Shown here: positions 55,053 through 62,194 of the stretch, in pieces
How the letters are laid out: every line of letters starts with the position of its first letter
Numbering within the stretch: position 1 is the stretch's first letter
Assembly: GCF_003053845.1 (NCBI RefSeq)
Contig: NZ_QAYG01000001.1
Coordinates: 1,618,078-1,682,077 of the forward strand
DNA length: 64,000 nucleotides
Direction: 5' to 3'
Source: Breoghania corrubedonensis
GTDB taxonomy: Bacteria > Pseudomonadota > Alphaproteobacteria > Rhizobiales > Stappiaceae
The notes under the pieces: generated by a model
Databases searched by the model: none
What the model was told of the DNA's origin: nothing
What the model saw: the letters and a program-made list of their open reading frames with translations, nothing else
Made by a program: the position numbers and the translations under genes

Positions 55053-55381
55053 ATCTCTTGAGTGAGGCGCATTTAGTCGGCGAGGGAGGGGGCTGTCAAG
55101 GGACCCTGCGTGCGAAATTAAACGTTCTTTCCATCCATCCCCCGGGATGCCTTGAAAACGAGGCTTCGACCGCCTCTTTTTCCACTGCCGGGCTCAGGTT
55201 TCTGCCTGACGGACGGTGGTGCGGCTCGTCAGGTTTCGCCCGGGCGGAACCTGCCGCATTTACCGCCGTGGAGAACGCGGCGCTCACCCGTCTTGCCATG
55301 CCGCCGGGCTATCGCTACATCTGCGACACCAAATATCGCCGGAACCCAATTGAGACCCCGAACACGGAAAGATCGACCCAG
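55053..55381. other. Intergenic region between tRNA-Ala and yggT
   Basis: 329 bp holding the tRNA promoter and presumably that of yggT. A frame open from 55058 into yggT is not supported as coding; the real gene begins at 55382. Confidence 0.45.
55071..55099 (-). promoter_or_regulatory. Promoter of tRNA-Ala
   Basis: On the minus strand TTGACA (55099-55094) is separated by exactly 17 bp from CTAAAT (55076-55071), with the tRNA 5' end 19 bp beyond. A strong sigma-70-type promoter. Confidence 0.75.
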
Positions 55382-55678
55382 ATGGCCGTCGTCTGCTCCA
55401 TCGTCCCCGTCGTCCTGCTCGCGCTGCAGCTCTACTCCTACGTCATCATCGCATCCGCGATCTTCTCGTGGCTCTATGCGTTCAACGTCATCAATCCGCG
55501 CAACCAGTTCGTCGGCATGATCGGCCAGACGCTCTATGCGCTCACGGAACCGGTCTACCGGCCGATCCGCAACGTCCTGCCCGCCATGGGCGGGCTCGAT
55601 CTGTCTCCGATCGTCGTTCTGCTGTTGCTGATCCTCATCCAGAACCTGATCACGAATCTCAGCGGCTGCTACTTGTAG
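55382..55678 (+). CDS. YggT family membrane protein
   Basis: 98 residues, typical of single-unit YggT proteins, with two membrane segments ([25 protein letters not shown] and [14 protein letters not shown]) and the motif [24 protein letters not shown]. The family is linked to cell division, osmotic shock and membrane integrity, without a defined activity. Encoded 25 bp before a DUF167 gene, its regular companion. Confidence 0.88.
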   Translation: MAVVCSIVPVVLLALQLYSYVIIASAIFSWLYAFNVINPRNQFVGMIGQTLYALTEPVYRPIRNVLPAMGGLDLSPIVVLLLLILIQNLITNLSGCYL

Positions 55679-55703
55679 CAGCGGTGCTTACCGGAGGCTG
55701 GCG

Positions 55704-56033
55704 GTGAGCGCGGATGCGCCCTGGCGCGTGGTCGAGGGCGGTGTCGATGTGGCGCTGCGGCTGACGCCGAAGGCGGCGAACGACCGGATCGACGGGGCGA
55801 GCGTCCTGTCTGACGGGCGCGCCGTGCTGCTTGCCCGCGTTCGCGCGGTGCCGGAAAAGGGTGCTGCCAACAAGGCGCTGGAAAAGCTTCTCGCCAAGGC
55901 GCTGAAACGGCCCGCCCGCGATGTCTCGGTCACGGCCGGCCACACCGCGCGCCTCAAGACCGTTCACGTTGTCGGCGAGCCGGGTGACCTCGTTTCCGCC
56001 CTTCAGGCTCTCGCGAAGCCGGCCGGAGGCTGA
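55704..56033 (+). CDS. DUF167 (YggU) family protein
   Basis: 109 residues, DUF167 fold: VDVALRLTPKAANDRIDG, then VLLARVRAVPEKGAANKALEKLLAKAL, and VSVTAGHTARLKTVHV. Start is GTG 55704 behind GGAGG. Function unknown; conserved next to yggT and folD in alphaproteobacteria. Confidence 0.88.
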   Translation: MSADAPWRVVEGGVDVALRLTPKAANDRIDGASVLSDGRAVLLARVRAVPEKGAANKALEKLLAKALKRPARDVSVTAGHTARLKTVHVVGEPGDLVSALQALAKPAGG

Positions 56034-56093
56034 TAAGAACCTCACCGTTCGGTCTTTCGCCTTATCCAGGCTTCCCTTTCAAGGACGTTATCC

Positions 56094-57005
56094 ATGAGCG
56101 CCACCCTCATCGACGGCAAGGCCCGCGCCGCCCGTTTGCGTGAAACGGTCGCACGGGCCGCGGAAAAGCTGAAGCATGACGAGGGCTTCGAGCCCGGTCT
56201 CGCCGTGGTGCTGGTCGGCGAGGATCCGGCGAGCCAGGTTTATGTCGCAAGCAAGGTCAGGCTGACGAAGGAATGCGGCATGCGTTCCATCGAGCACATC
56301 CTGCCCACTGATACCAACCAGGCCGATCTCGTCGCGCTGGTCGAGAAGCTCAACGCCGATCCGGGCGTCGACGGCATTCTCGTGCAGATGCCGTTGCCGA
56401 AACACATCGATTCCGATGCCGTCGTGCTCGCCATCGATCCGGCCAAGGATGTGGACGGGCTGCACCCCGTCAATGCGGGCCGCATCGTGCTCGGCAAGCC
56501 GGGGCTGGTGCCGTGCACGCCGCAGGGTTGTGTGATCCTCGCCAAGGAAGCCTTCGCGGACAAGACCGGCGGCGACCTTTCCGGCTTCGATGCGCTGGTG
56601 CTCGGCCGTTCCATTCTGGTCGGCAAGCCGGTGGCGCTTCTGCTGCAGAACGAGAACTGCACCGTCACCATGGCCCATTCGCGCACGCGTGATCTGGAGG
56701 CGGCCTGCCGGCGCGCCGATATCGTCATCGCCGCCGTCGGCCGGCCGCGGATGGTCAAGGGCGACTGGCTGAAACCCGGCGCCTGCGTCATCGACGTCGG
56801 CATCAACCGGGTGCCGGCGCCGGAAAAGGGCGAGGGCAAGACGCGGCTCGTCGGCGATGTCGATTTCGAGACGGCCGTCGAGGTCGCCGGCGCCATCACG
56901 CCGGTGCCGGGCGGCGTCGGCCCGATGACCATTGCCTGCCTTCTCGCCAATACCATCCGGGCGGCGTGCAAGCGGCGCGGGCTGGCGATACCCGAACTCG
57001 GCTGA
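56094..57005 (+). CDS. folD: Bifunctional methylene-THF dehydrogenase/methenyl-THF cyclohydrolase FolD
   Basis: 303 residues, slightly longer than E. coli FolD (288). Shows [29 protein letters not shown] with the catalytic Lys region, [10 protein letters not shown], the Rossmann segment [16 protein letters not shown] and [15 protein letters not shown]. Converts 5,10-methylene-THF to 10-formyl-THF with NADP. Last of the YggT-DUF167-FolD run. Confidence 0.95.
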   Translation: MSATLIDGKARAARLRETVARAAEKLKHDEGFEPGLAVVLVGEDPASQVYVASKVRLTKECGMRSIEHILPTDTNQADLVALVEKLNADPGVDGILVQMPLPKHIDSDAVVLAIDPAKDVDGLHPVNAGRIVLGKPGLVPCTPQGCVILAKEAFADKTGGDLSGFDALVLGRSILVGKPVALLLQNENCTVTMAHSRTRDLEAACRRADIVIAAVGRPRMVKGDWLKPGACVIDVGINRVPAPEKGEGKTRLVGDVDFETAVEVAGAITPVPGGVGPMTIACLLANTIRAACKRRGLAIPELG

Positions 57006-57021
57006 CAGCTGACGGCGGGAG

Positions 57022-57069
57022 GGATGCGGCCGGAGGGTGGCGGGGCGATGCCCGCTCCCGGCCGCATCC
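57022..57069. terminator. Long stem-loop after folD
   Basis: GGATGCGGCCGG (57022-57033) pairs perfectly with CCGGCCGCATCC (57058-57069); an inner GCGGG/CCCGC stem fits in the loop. There is no T-run, so it may be a Rho-dependent or RNA-stabilising structure. Confidence 0.45.
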
Positions 57070-57178
57070 GTAAGAGCCCTCATCGCGCGTCTTTGCACCC
57101 CGGTGCGGCGAATTGTACCGAAACCATTGAGAACTTCTTAACGCGCGCGCCCCACGGTGGGGCAATGAGGAGCACGTC

Positions 57179-57367
57179 ATGAATGCCATCGCAACAGCCG
57201 CCGTCGTCGCCGACAGGTCGCAGGCCGTGACCACCATGCTCGCATCCTTCATGAAGCAGGGCGCTCAGCAGGCGCAGGCCATGGCGGCGATGCTCGAGGA
57301 AGCGGCGCAATCCGCAAAGGCCGCTGCCCCCGACGGCATGGGCAGCCAGGTCGACATCCAGGCCTAA
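57179..57367 (+). CDS. Small protein, YjfB-type putative motility protein
   Basis: 62 residues with GAGGAG 8 bp before ATG 57179. The sequence is one predicted amphipathic helix rich in Met, Gln and Ala (MLASFMKQGAQQAQAMAAMLEEA) followed by GMGSQVDIQA. That layout, a helix with ML/Q repeats ending in G-x-x-(V/I)-D-I, resembles the YjfB family named after a Bacillus protein. Cytoplasmic or peripheral; function unknown. Confidence 0.55.
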   Translation: MNAIATAAVVADRSQAVTTMLASFMKQGAQQAQAMAAMLEEAAQSAKAAAPDGMGSQVDIQA

Positions 57368-57369
57368 AC

Positions 57370-57400
57370 CCCCGGGCAGGCCTGAGCCTCCCGGGGTCTT
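57370..57400 (+). terminator. Intrinsic terminator after the small protein gene
   Basis: CCCCGGG (57370-57376) pairs with CCCGGGG (57390-57396), 13-nt loop, followed by TCTTTAAT. It directly follows the stop codon of the 62-residue protein. Confidence 0.6.
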
Positions 57401-57549
57401 TAATAGAATTTTAAAGACCTTATATACTGCGGGTTGAGGGAGTTAGGACTTCGTTCAGGTTCGTTACCCCGCGTTAATATGAAGCCGCGATCCTGAGGTC
57501 ACGTCCTGATACGCTCGGTATCACGTTCTGGTACAAGGAGTTCGTTCAC

Positions 57550-57813
57550 ATGCAAATCACCGGAGCCGGTCCGACGGTTCAACGCCAGTTCGACTTCGAC
57601 ACGAAGATCGAAAAGCAGGGCTCATCGGATCTGCAGACGAACAATCAGCAGCAGACGGCGCAGGCGGCCTCCGCGAACGCGGCATCACAGACGAACGAGG
57701 CAAACGAGAGCTCTCCCGTCGAGGCCGCTTCGGACAGCTCGAGCAGCAATGCTCAGGAGCGGTCCGAAAACCGGCAGCGCGGTGTCGGCCAGACACTCGA
57801 CATTTCGGTCTGA
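57550..57813 (+). CDS. Small disordered Gln/Asn/Ser-rich protein
   Basis: 87 residues with an AAGGAG site before ATG 57550. Residues 25-75 are low-complexity (Q, N, A, S, E), probably disordered, and the C-terminus is RGVGQTLDISV, close to the end of the neighbouring small protein (GMGSQVDIQA). No signal peptide. Family not recognised. A clear ribosome site, its own terminator and the shared tail motif make it a plausible real gene. Confidence 0.55.
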   Translation: MQITGAGPTVQRQFDFDTKIEKQGSSDLQTNNQQQTAQAASANAASQTNEANESSPVEAASDSSSSNAQERSENRQRGVGQTLDISV

Positions 57814-57842
57814 GGTCTCAGCCTGACAAGCGTTTCCTGACA

Positions 57843-57908
57843 ATCGCCGCCTTCCCCACGGCGGCGATCCGAAAGGCCGGTTCCGTGTGCGCACGGCGCC
57901 GGCCTTTT
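57843..57908 (+). terminator. Tandem terminator hairpins after the Gln-rich protein
   Basis: First hairpin ATCGCCGCC (57843-57851) with GGCGGCGAT (57860-57868), perfect 9 bp. Second hairpin AAAGGCCGG (57872-57880) with CCGGCCTTT (57899-57907), whose right arm leads into TTTT. Confidence 0.65.
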
Positions 57909-57971
57909 CGTTTGCAGGCCCTTTTCGTTTGCAGGCTTTGTGCCGGCGCAAGAAATGTGTGCCGGCGCAAG
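57903..57971. repeat. Two adjacent short tandem duplications
   Basis: A 17-bp unit CCTTTTCGTTTGCAGGC is repeated exactly at 57903-57919 and 57920-57936. Directly after it TGTGCCGGCGCAAG occurs at 57939-57952 and 57958-57971 (period 19). Both lie between the terminator and the end of tlpA. Confidence 0.7.
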
Positions 57972-58054
57972 GAAGGACGGAGCGCGATGCTTCGGGTCTC
58001 TCCGCCCGTCATCCGCGAGCCCGTTATCCTCAAGCCTGGCATTCCCGGGCCAAT

Positions 58055-58738
58055 CTACCGGTCCGCGGCCTCGTTTTTCTCGCCCATGGCGGCCTTCAGC
58101 AGCCTCTGCGCATCCGCCGAGTCCCATTCGGCAGGCCCGTACATCGTGCCGATCTCGCAGCCCTCGGGGCTTACCAGCATCGTCGTCGGCAGGCCCGTCG
58201 CCCGACTCATGGACCGCATCTCGTTGAAGATGCCCATCGTGTCGTCGGCATAGTGGGGAAGATGCGTGACGTTGATTTCCTTCATGAAGTTCCATGGCCG
58301 GTCGCCGCCGCGCGTATCCACATTGACCGGAACAACCTGGAAGCGGTCGCTTCCCATGGCCCCTTCCAGCCGGTCAAGCGCCGGCATTTCCTTGCGACAC
58401 GGGGCGCACCAGGTCGCCCAGAGGTTCAACAGCACCGTCTTTCCCTTGAAATCGGCAACCGTCATGTCCTTGCCGTCCGCGCTCTTGAAGGCCAGGTGAG
58501 AGACGTCGAGCGCCTTCGTCGTGGGCAGGAAGGCGGCCACTTCGCCGGTGGCCAGCGGCTTGATGTCCGCGGCCGTCTTCAGCGATGCGGCACAGGCACC
58601 TGTGCGGCTTGAGTTGCCATCGGGCAGTCCTATCCCGTATATCGCTGCCAGTCCGATGACAGCGCCAGCCAATCCGGCCAGCGCGATCAGTTTCAGGCCG
58701 TTTCCGCGTTTCGGGTTGTCATTTGCGGGTTCGGTCAT
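58055..58738 (-). CDS. tlpA: TlpA-family membrane-anchored thiol:disulfide oxidoreductase
   Basis: 227 residues. One N-terminal membrane anchor at ~16-36 (LIALAGLAGAVIGLAAIYGIG), then a periplasmic thioredoxin fold with the redox motif WCAPC at 110-114, cis-Pro in ATGLPTTMLV and a NVDTRGGDRPWNF insertion typical of TlpA. It reduces periplasmic disulfides, classically in cytochrome oxidase maturation. A single frame is open to 60514 across argH on the other strand; only the part to ATG 58738 is real. Divergent from argH, 33 bp apart. Confidence 0.9.
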   Translation of the reverse strand: MTEPANDNPKRGNGLKLIALAGLAGAVIGLAAIYGIGLPDGNSSRTGACAASLKTAADIKPLATGEVAAFLPTTKALDVSHLAFKSADGKDMTVADFKGKTVLLNLWATWCAPCRKEMPALDRLEGAMGSDRFQVVPVNVDTRGGDRPWNFMKEINVTHLPHYADDTMGIFNEMRSMSRATGLPTTMLVSPEGCEIGTMYGPAEWDSADAQRLLKAAMGEKNEAADR

Positions 58739-58771
58739 CTTTTTTGGCAACCTCGCTAAAAGGGCTTGAGG

Positions 58772-60169
58772 ATGAGCAATCGCATGTGGGGCGGCCGGTT
58801 CGCCGAAGGCCCCGACGCAATCATGGAGGAAATCAACGCCTCCATCGACTATGACCGCAAGCTCTACCAGCAGGACATCGCCGGGTCCAAGGCTCATGTC
58901 CACATGCTGGCCGCGCAAGGGATCGTCAGCGCTGACGATGCGGAGACGATCGCCAAGGGTCTGGACACGATCCTGTCGGAAATCGAGGCGGGCACTTTCA
59001 CTTTTTCGCGAGCGCTCGAAGACATCCACATGAACATCGAGGCGCGTCTGGCCGATCTGATCGGCGATGCGGCCGGCCGGCTTCACACGGCGCGCTCGCG
59101 CAACGATCAGGTGGCGACCGATTTCCGCCTGTGGGTGCGCGACACGATGGATACGCTCGACCACCAGCTGCACGATCTTCAAATGGCGCTTGCCGAGAAG
59201 GCGGAGGCGCATGCCGGCGCCGTCATGCCGGGATTCACGCATCTGCAGTCGGCGCAGCCGGTCACCTTCGGCCATCACATGCTGGCCTATGTCGAGATGC
59301 TCGCGCGTGATCGCGGACGCTTTTCGGACGCCCGCAAGCGCATGAACGAATGTCCGCTCGGCTCGGCGGCCCTTGCCGGCACGTCCTTCCCGATAGATCG
59401 CGAGGCGACGGCGACGGCGCTCGGTTTCGACAGGCCCACGGCCAACTCGCTCGATGCGGTCGCCGATCGCGATTTCGTGCTGGAGGCGCTCGCCGCCGCC
59501 TCGATCACGGCCGTGCACCTGTCGCGGCTGGCGGAAGAGATCGTGCTGTGGTGCTCGGCGCAGTTCGGCTTCGTCAAGCTGTCCGACAAGTTCACCACCG
59601 GCTCCTCGATCATGCCGCAGAAGCGCAACCCGGACGCGGCCGAACTGGTGCGCGCCAAGACCGGCCGCATATCGGGCGCACTGGTCGGGCTTCTCACCGT
59701 CATGAAGGGCCTGCCGCTCGCCTATTCCAAGGACATGCAGGAAGACAAGGAACAGGCCTTCGACGCGCTCTCCAACCTGTCGCTGGCGATCGCGGCGATG
59801 ACCGGCATGGTCGGCGACATGGAGCCGGACGTCACGCGGCTGAAGAAGGCCGCGGGCTCGGGCTATTCCACCGCCACGGATCTCGCCGACTGGCTGGTGC
59901 GGGTGCTGGGCGTGCCGTTCCGCCGGGCGCACCACATCACCGGCTCCATCGTCGGTATCGCGTCGGCGAAAGGCATCGAGCTGCACAAGGTGTCGCTTGA
60001 GGAGATGAGGCAAGTCGAGGCGGGTATCACCGAGGACGTCTATTCCGTTCTCTCCGTTGACAAGTCCATCAAGAGCCGCACCAGCTACGGCGGTACAGCG
60101 CCGGCCAATGTGCGCAAGCAGGCGCGGCACTGGCTGAAGCAGCTCGAGAAGGAAGCTGCCGGCCACTGA
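58772..60169 (+). CDS. argH: Argininosuccinate lyase
   Basis: 465 residues (E. coli 457), fumarase/aspartase superfamily. [11 protein letters not shown] at the start, [20 protein letters not shown], the catalytic-base His in TFGHHMLAY and the signature loop [12 protein letters not shown]. Splits argininosuccinate to arginine and fumarate. ATG 58772 was chosen over TTG 58766 because TTGAGG serves as its ribosome site. Divergent from tlpA, upstream of the small lipoprotein and lysA. Confidence 0.95.
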   Translation: MSNRMWGGRFAEGPDAIMEEINASIDYDRKLYQQDIAGSKAHVHMLAAQGIVSADDAETIAKGLDTILSEIEAGTFTFSRALEDIHMNIEARLADLIGDAAGRLHTARSRNDQVATDFRLWVRDTMDTLDHQLHDLQMALAEKAEAHAGAVMPGFTHLQSAQPVTFGHHMLAYVEMLARDRGRFSDARKRMNECPLGSAALAGTSFPIDREATATALGFDRPTANSLDAVADRDFVLEALAAASITAVHLSRLAEEIVLWCSAQFGFVKLSDKFTTGSSIMPQKRNPDAAELVRAKTGRISGALVGLLTVMKGLPLAYSKDMQEDKEQAFDALSNLSLAIAAMTGMVGDMEPDVTRLKKAAGSGYSTATDLADWLVRVLGVPFRRAHHITGSIVGIASAKGIELHKVSLEEMRQVEAGITEDVYSVLSVDKSIKSRTSYGGTAPANVRKQARHWLKQLEKEAAGH

Positions 60170-60371
60170 GGTCTTGCGTTCCTCGGGTCGCACGCGAAAA
60201 CAACGTCTTGAAGCGAATGCGTTTGCGTGCGACACGAGAACCGGCGCAGCCATGCGGCTGAGGCCCGTGTTGCGGCCGGAGTGAACCGATGCGGCCGCCG
60301 CGTCCGCAAGTCCACTCTGCCGAAAGCGCGGCGGCTTCGTGCCGCTTGTGTCGAGAAACCTGGAGAGATCC

Positions 60372-60593
60372 GTGAGCGCCGTTCGTTCCGCCCGTCTGGC
60401 CGTCTTCGCCGTTGCCGTTTTGGCGCTCACCTTGAGTGGCTGTGGACGTCGCGCCAAACCGGAAATGCCGAGTGCGGACCCGAAACCGGCGACGTCCAGC
60501 ATCGCCGGTGGCATACCCGGCGCCGTTCAGGACGAGAAACCGGCGCCGTCGAAAAAGCCCGACAGGCCCTTCATTCTCGATCCTCTGATCTGA
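60372..60593 (+). CDS. lptM: Small lipoprotein (LptM/YifL-like)
   Basis: 73 residues from GTG 60372, which follows GGAGAG (60362-60367). Signal peptide with lipobox LTLSGC (lipidated Cys near residue 25), then a short Pro/Lys-rich tail ending RPFILDPLI. Position between argH and lysA is the regular place of the LptM/YifL lipoprotein that assists LptD oxidative maturation; identity is by context and size. Confidence 0.75.
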   Translation: MSAVRSARLAVFAVAVLALTLSGCGRRAKPEMPSADPKPATSSIAGGIPGAVQDEKPAPSKKPDRPFILDPLI

Positions 60594-60613
60594 TCTCTCC
60601 GGAGCAAAAGCTC

Positions 60614-61885
60614 GTGCACCATTTTACATTTCGCGACGGCGTCCTCAACGCCGAAGACGTGAGCGTGGCCGATATCGCGCGCGAGGTCGGCACGCCGTTC
60701 TACTGCTATTCCACCGCCACCCTGGAACGCCACTACAAGGTCTTCGCCGGTGCTTTTCCGGGCATCGACACCATGGTCTGCTACGCCATGAAGGCCAATT
60801 CCAATCAGGCGGTGCTGACGACGCTGGCGCGTCTGGGCGCGGGCATGGACGTGGTCTCGGAAGGCGAGCTGCGCCGGGCGCTCGCGGCCGGTGTGCCGGG
60901 AAGCCGCATCATGTTCTCCGGTGTCGGCAAGACGGCCGCAGAACTCGCCTTCGCGCTCGACCATGACATCCTGTGCTTCAACGTGGAATCGGAACCCGAG
61001 CTGGAGCAGCTGTCCCGGGTGGCGGGGGGCCGAGGCAAGACAGCACGCGTGTCACTCCGCATCAATCCGGACGTCGATGCCCGCACCCACAAGAAGATCT
61101 CCACCGGCAAGGCGGAGAACAAGTTCGGCATTCCCTGGCAGCGGGCCCGCGCGGTCTACGCCCGTGCGGCGGAACTGCCGGGCATCGAGGTCACCGGCAT
61201 CGACATGCATATCGGCTCGCAGATCATCGAGCTGGAGCCCTTCGATGCGGCCTTTGCCCGGCTCGGCGAACTGATCGCGAGCTTGCGCGCCGACGGCCAC
61301 ACGATCGAGCATGTCGATCTCGGTGGCGGGCTCGGCATTCCCTATCGGGGCAACAACGAACCGCCGCCGCACCCCGATGCCTATGCCGCTCTGGTGAGGA
61401 AGCATGTCGAGAAGCTCGACTGCCGCATCATCTTCGAGCCCGGCCGGGTGATCGCGGGCAATGCCGGCATCCTCGTGTCGGAAGTGATCTACGTGAAGCA
61501 GGGCGCGGACAAGACCTTCGTCATCGTCGATGCGGCGATGAACGATCTTGTCCGGCCGACGCTTTACGAGGCATGGCACGATATCGGCCCGGTGAAGGAA
61601 CCCGCCGTCGATGCGCCGCGCATGGTCGCCGACATTGTCGGCCCGGTCTGCGAAACGGGCGATTATCTCGGTCACGACCGCGATCTGCCGGAGCTCTCGG
61701 CCGGCGACCTGATCGCGGTGTATTCCGCCGGCGCCTATGGCGCGGTTCAGGCCGGCACCTACAATTCCCGCCGCCTCGTGCCGGAGGTTCTGGTCAACGG
61801 TGCCGATTACGCGGTGGTCCGTCCGCGCCCCAGCTACGAGGACATGATCGGCCTCGACCGGCTGCCTGACTGGCTGAAGGGGTAG
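60614..61885 (+). CDS. lysA: Diaminopimelate decarboxylase
   Basis: 423 residues, fold-III PLP decarboxylase. PLP lysine 60 in VCYAMKANSNQ, GTPFYCYS, HIGSQI, VDLGGGLGIPY, FEPGRVIAGNAG and the substrate Cys/Glu in VCETGDYLGHDR are present. Final step of lysine synthesis. Start GTG 60614 with GGAGC upstream; the frame open from 60227 overlaps the lipoprotein gene and was rejected. Confidence 0.95.
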   Translation: MHHFTFRDGVLNAEDVSVADIAREVGTPFYCYSTATLERHYKVFAGAFPGIDTMVCYAMKANSNQAVLTTLARLGAGMDVVSEGELRRALAAGVPGSRIMFSGVGKTAAELAFALDHDILCFNVESEPELEQLSRVAGGRGKTARVSLRINPDVDARTHKKISTGKAENKFGIPWQRARAVYARAAELPGIEVTGIDMHIGSQIIELEPFDAAFARLGELIASLRADGHTIEHVDLGGGLGIPYRGNNEPPPHPDAYAALVRKHVEKLDCRIIFEPGRVIAGNAGILVSEVIYVKQGADKTFVIVDAAMNDLVRPTLYEAWHDIGPVKEPAVDAPRMVADIVGPVCETGDYLGHDRDLPELSAGDLIAVYSAGAYGAVQAGTYNSRRLVPEVLVNGADYAVVRPRPSYEDMIGLDRLPDWLKG

Positions 61886-62194
61886 GGCGAGGACTGCGGG
61901 CTTACCGGGTGCTCGAAGAATTCGCCGCTTGCTTCCGTCTCCCCCTTGCCGGGAAACGGGAGCAGGGCGCGTGGGCACGGCCCTCCGGTCAGTCTCGCGC
62001 CCGTATGCCCTCGACCCGCCGCTTCTGAACTCATTGTGACCGGCGAAACCACGCGGCGGCCATAATTAGCTTGCCGTATGGCGGCCTGCGCCACACCCTG
62101 TAGACTGTGCGAACCGTAACGCTGACAAAGCGGCGGCATCAGGAACGCTTGATGAGCCATCTTGGGGAGAGGCCGGCAATCGGGGAGCTTGATC
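61886..62194. other. Gene-free stretch before the DUF4175 gene
   Basis: 309 bp, no coding region seen. A short CTCCC...GGGAG hairpin lies at about 61938-61961. It presumably holds the promoter of the next gene. Confidence 0.4.

Noticed and set aside
58055-60514. 819-codon open frame antisense to argH
   Set aside because: Only the part to 58738 encodes a recognisable protein (TlpA). The rest is Arg/His-rich antisense translation of argH, as expected in high-GC DNA.
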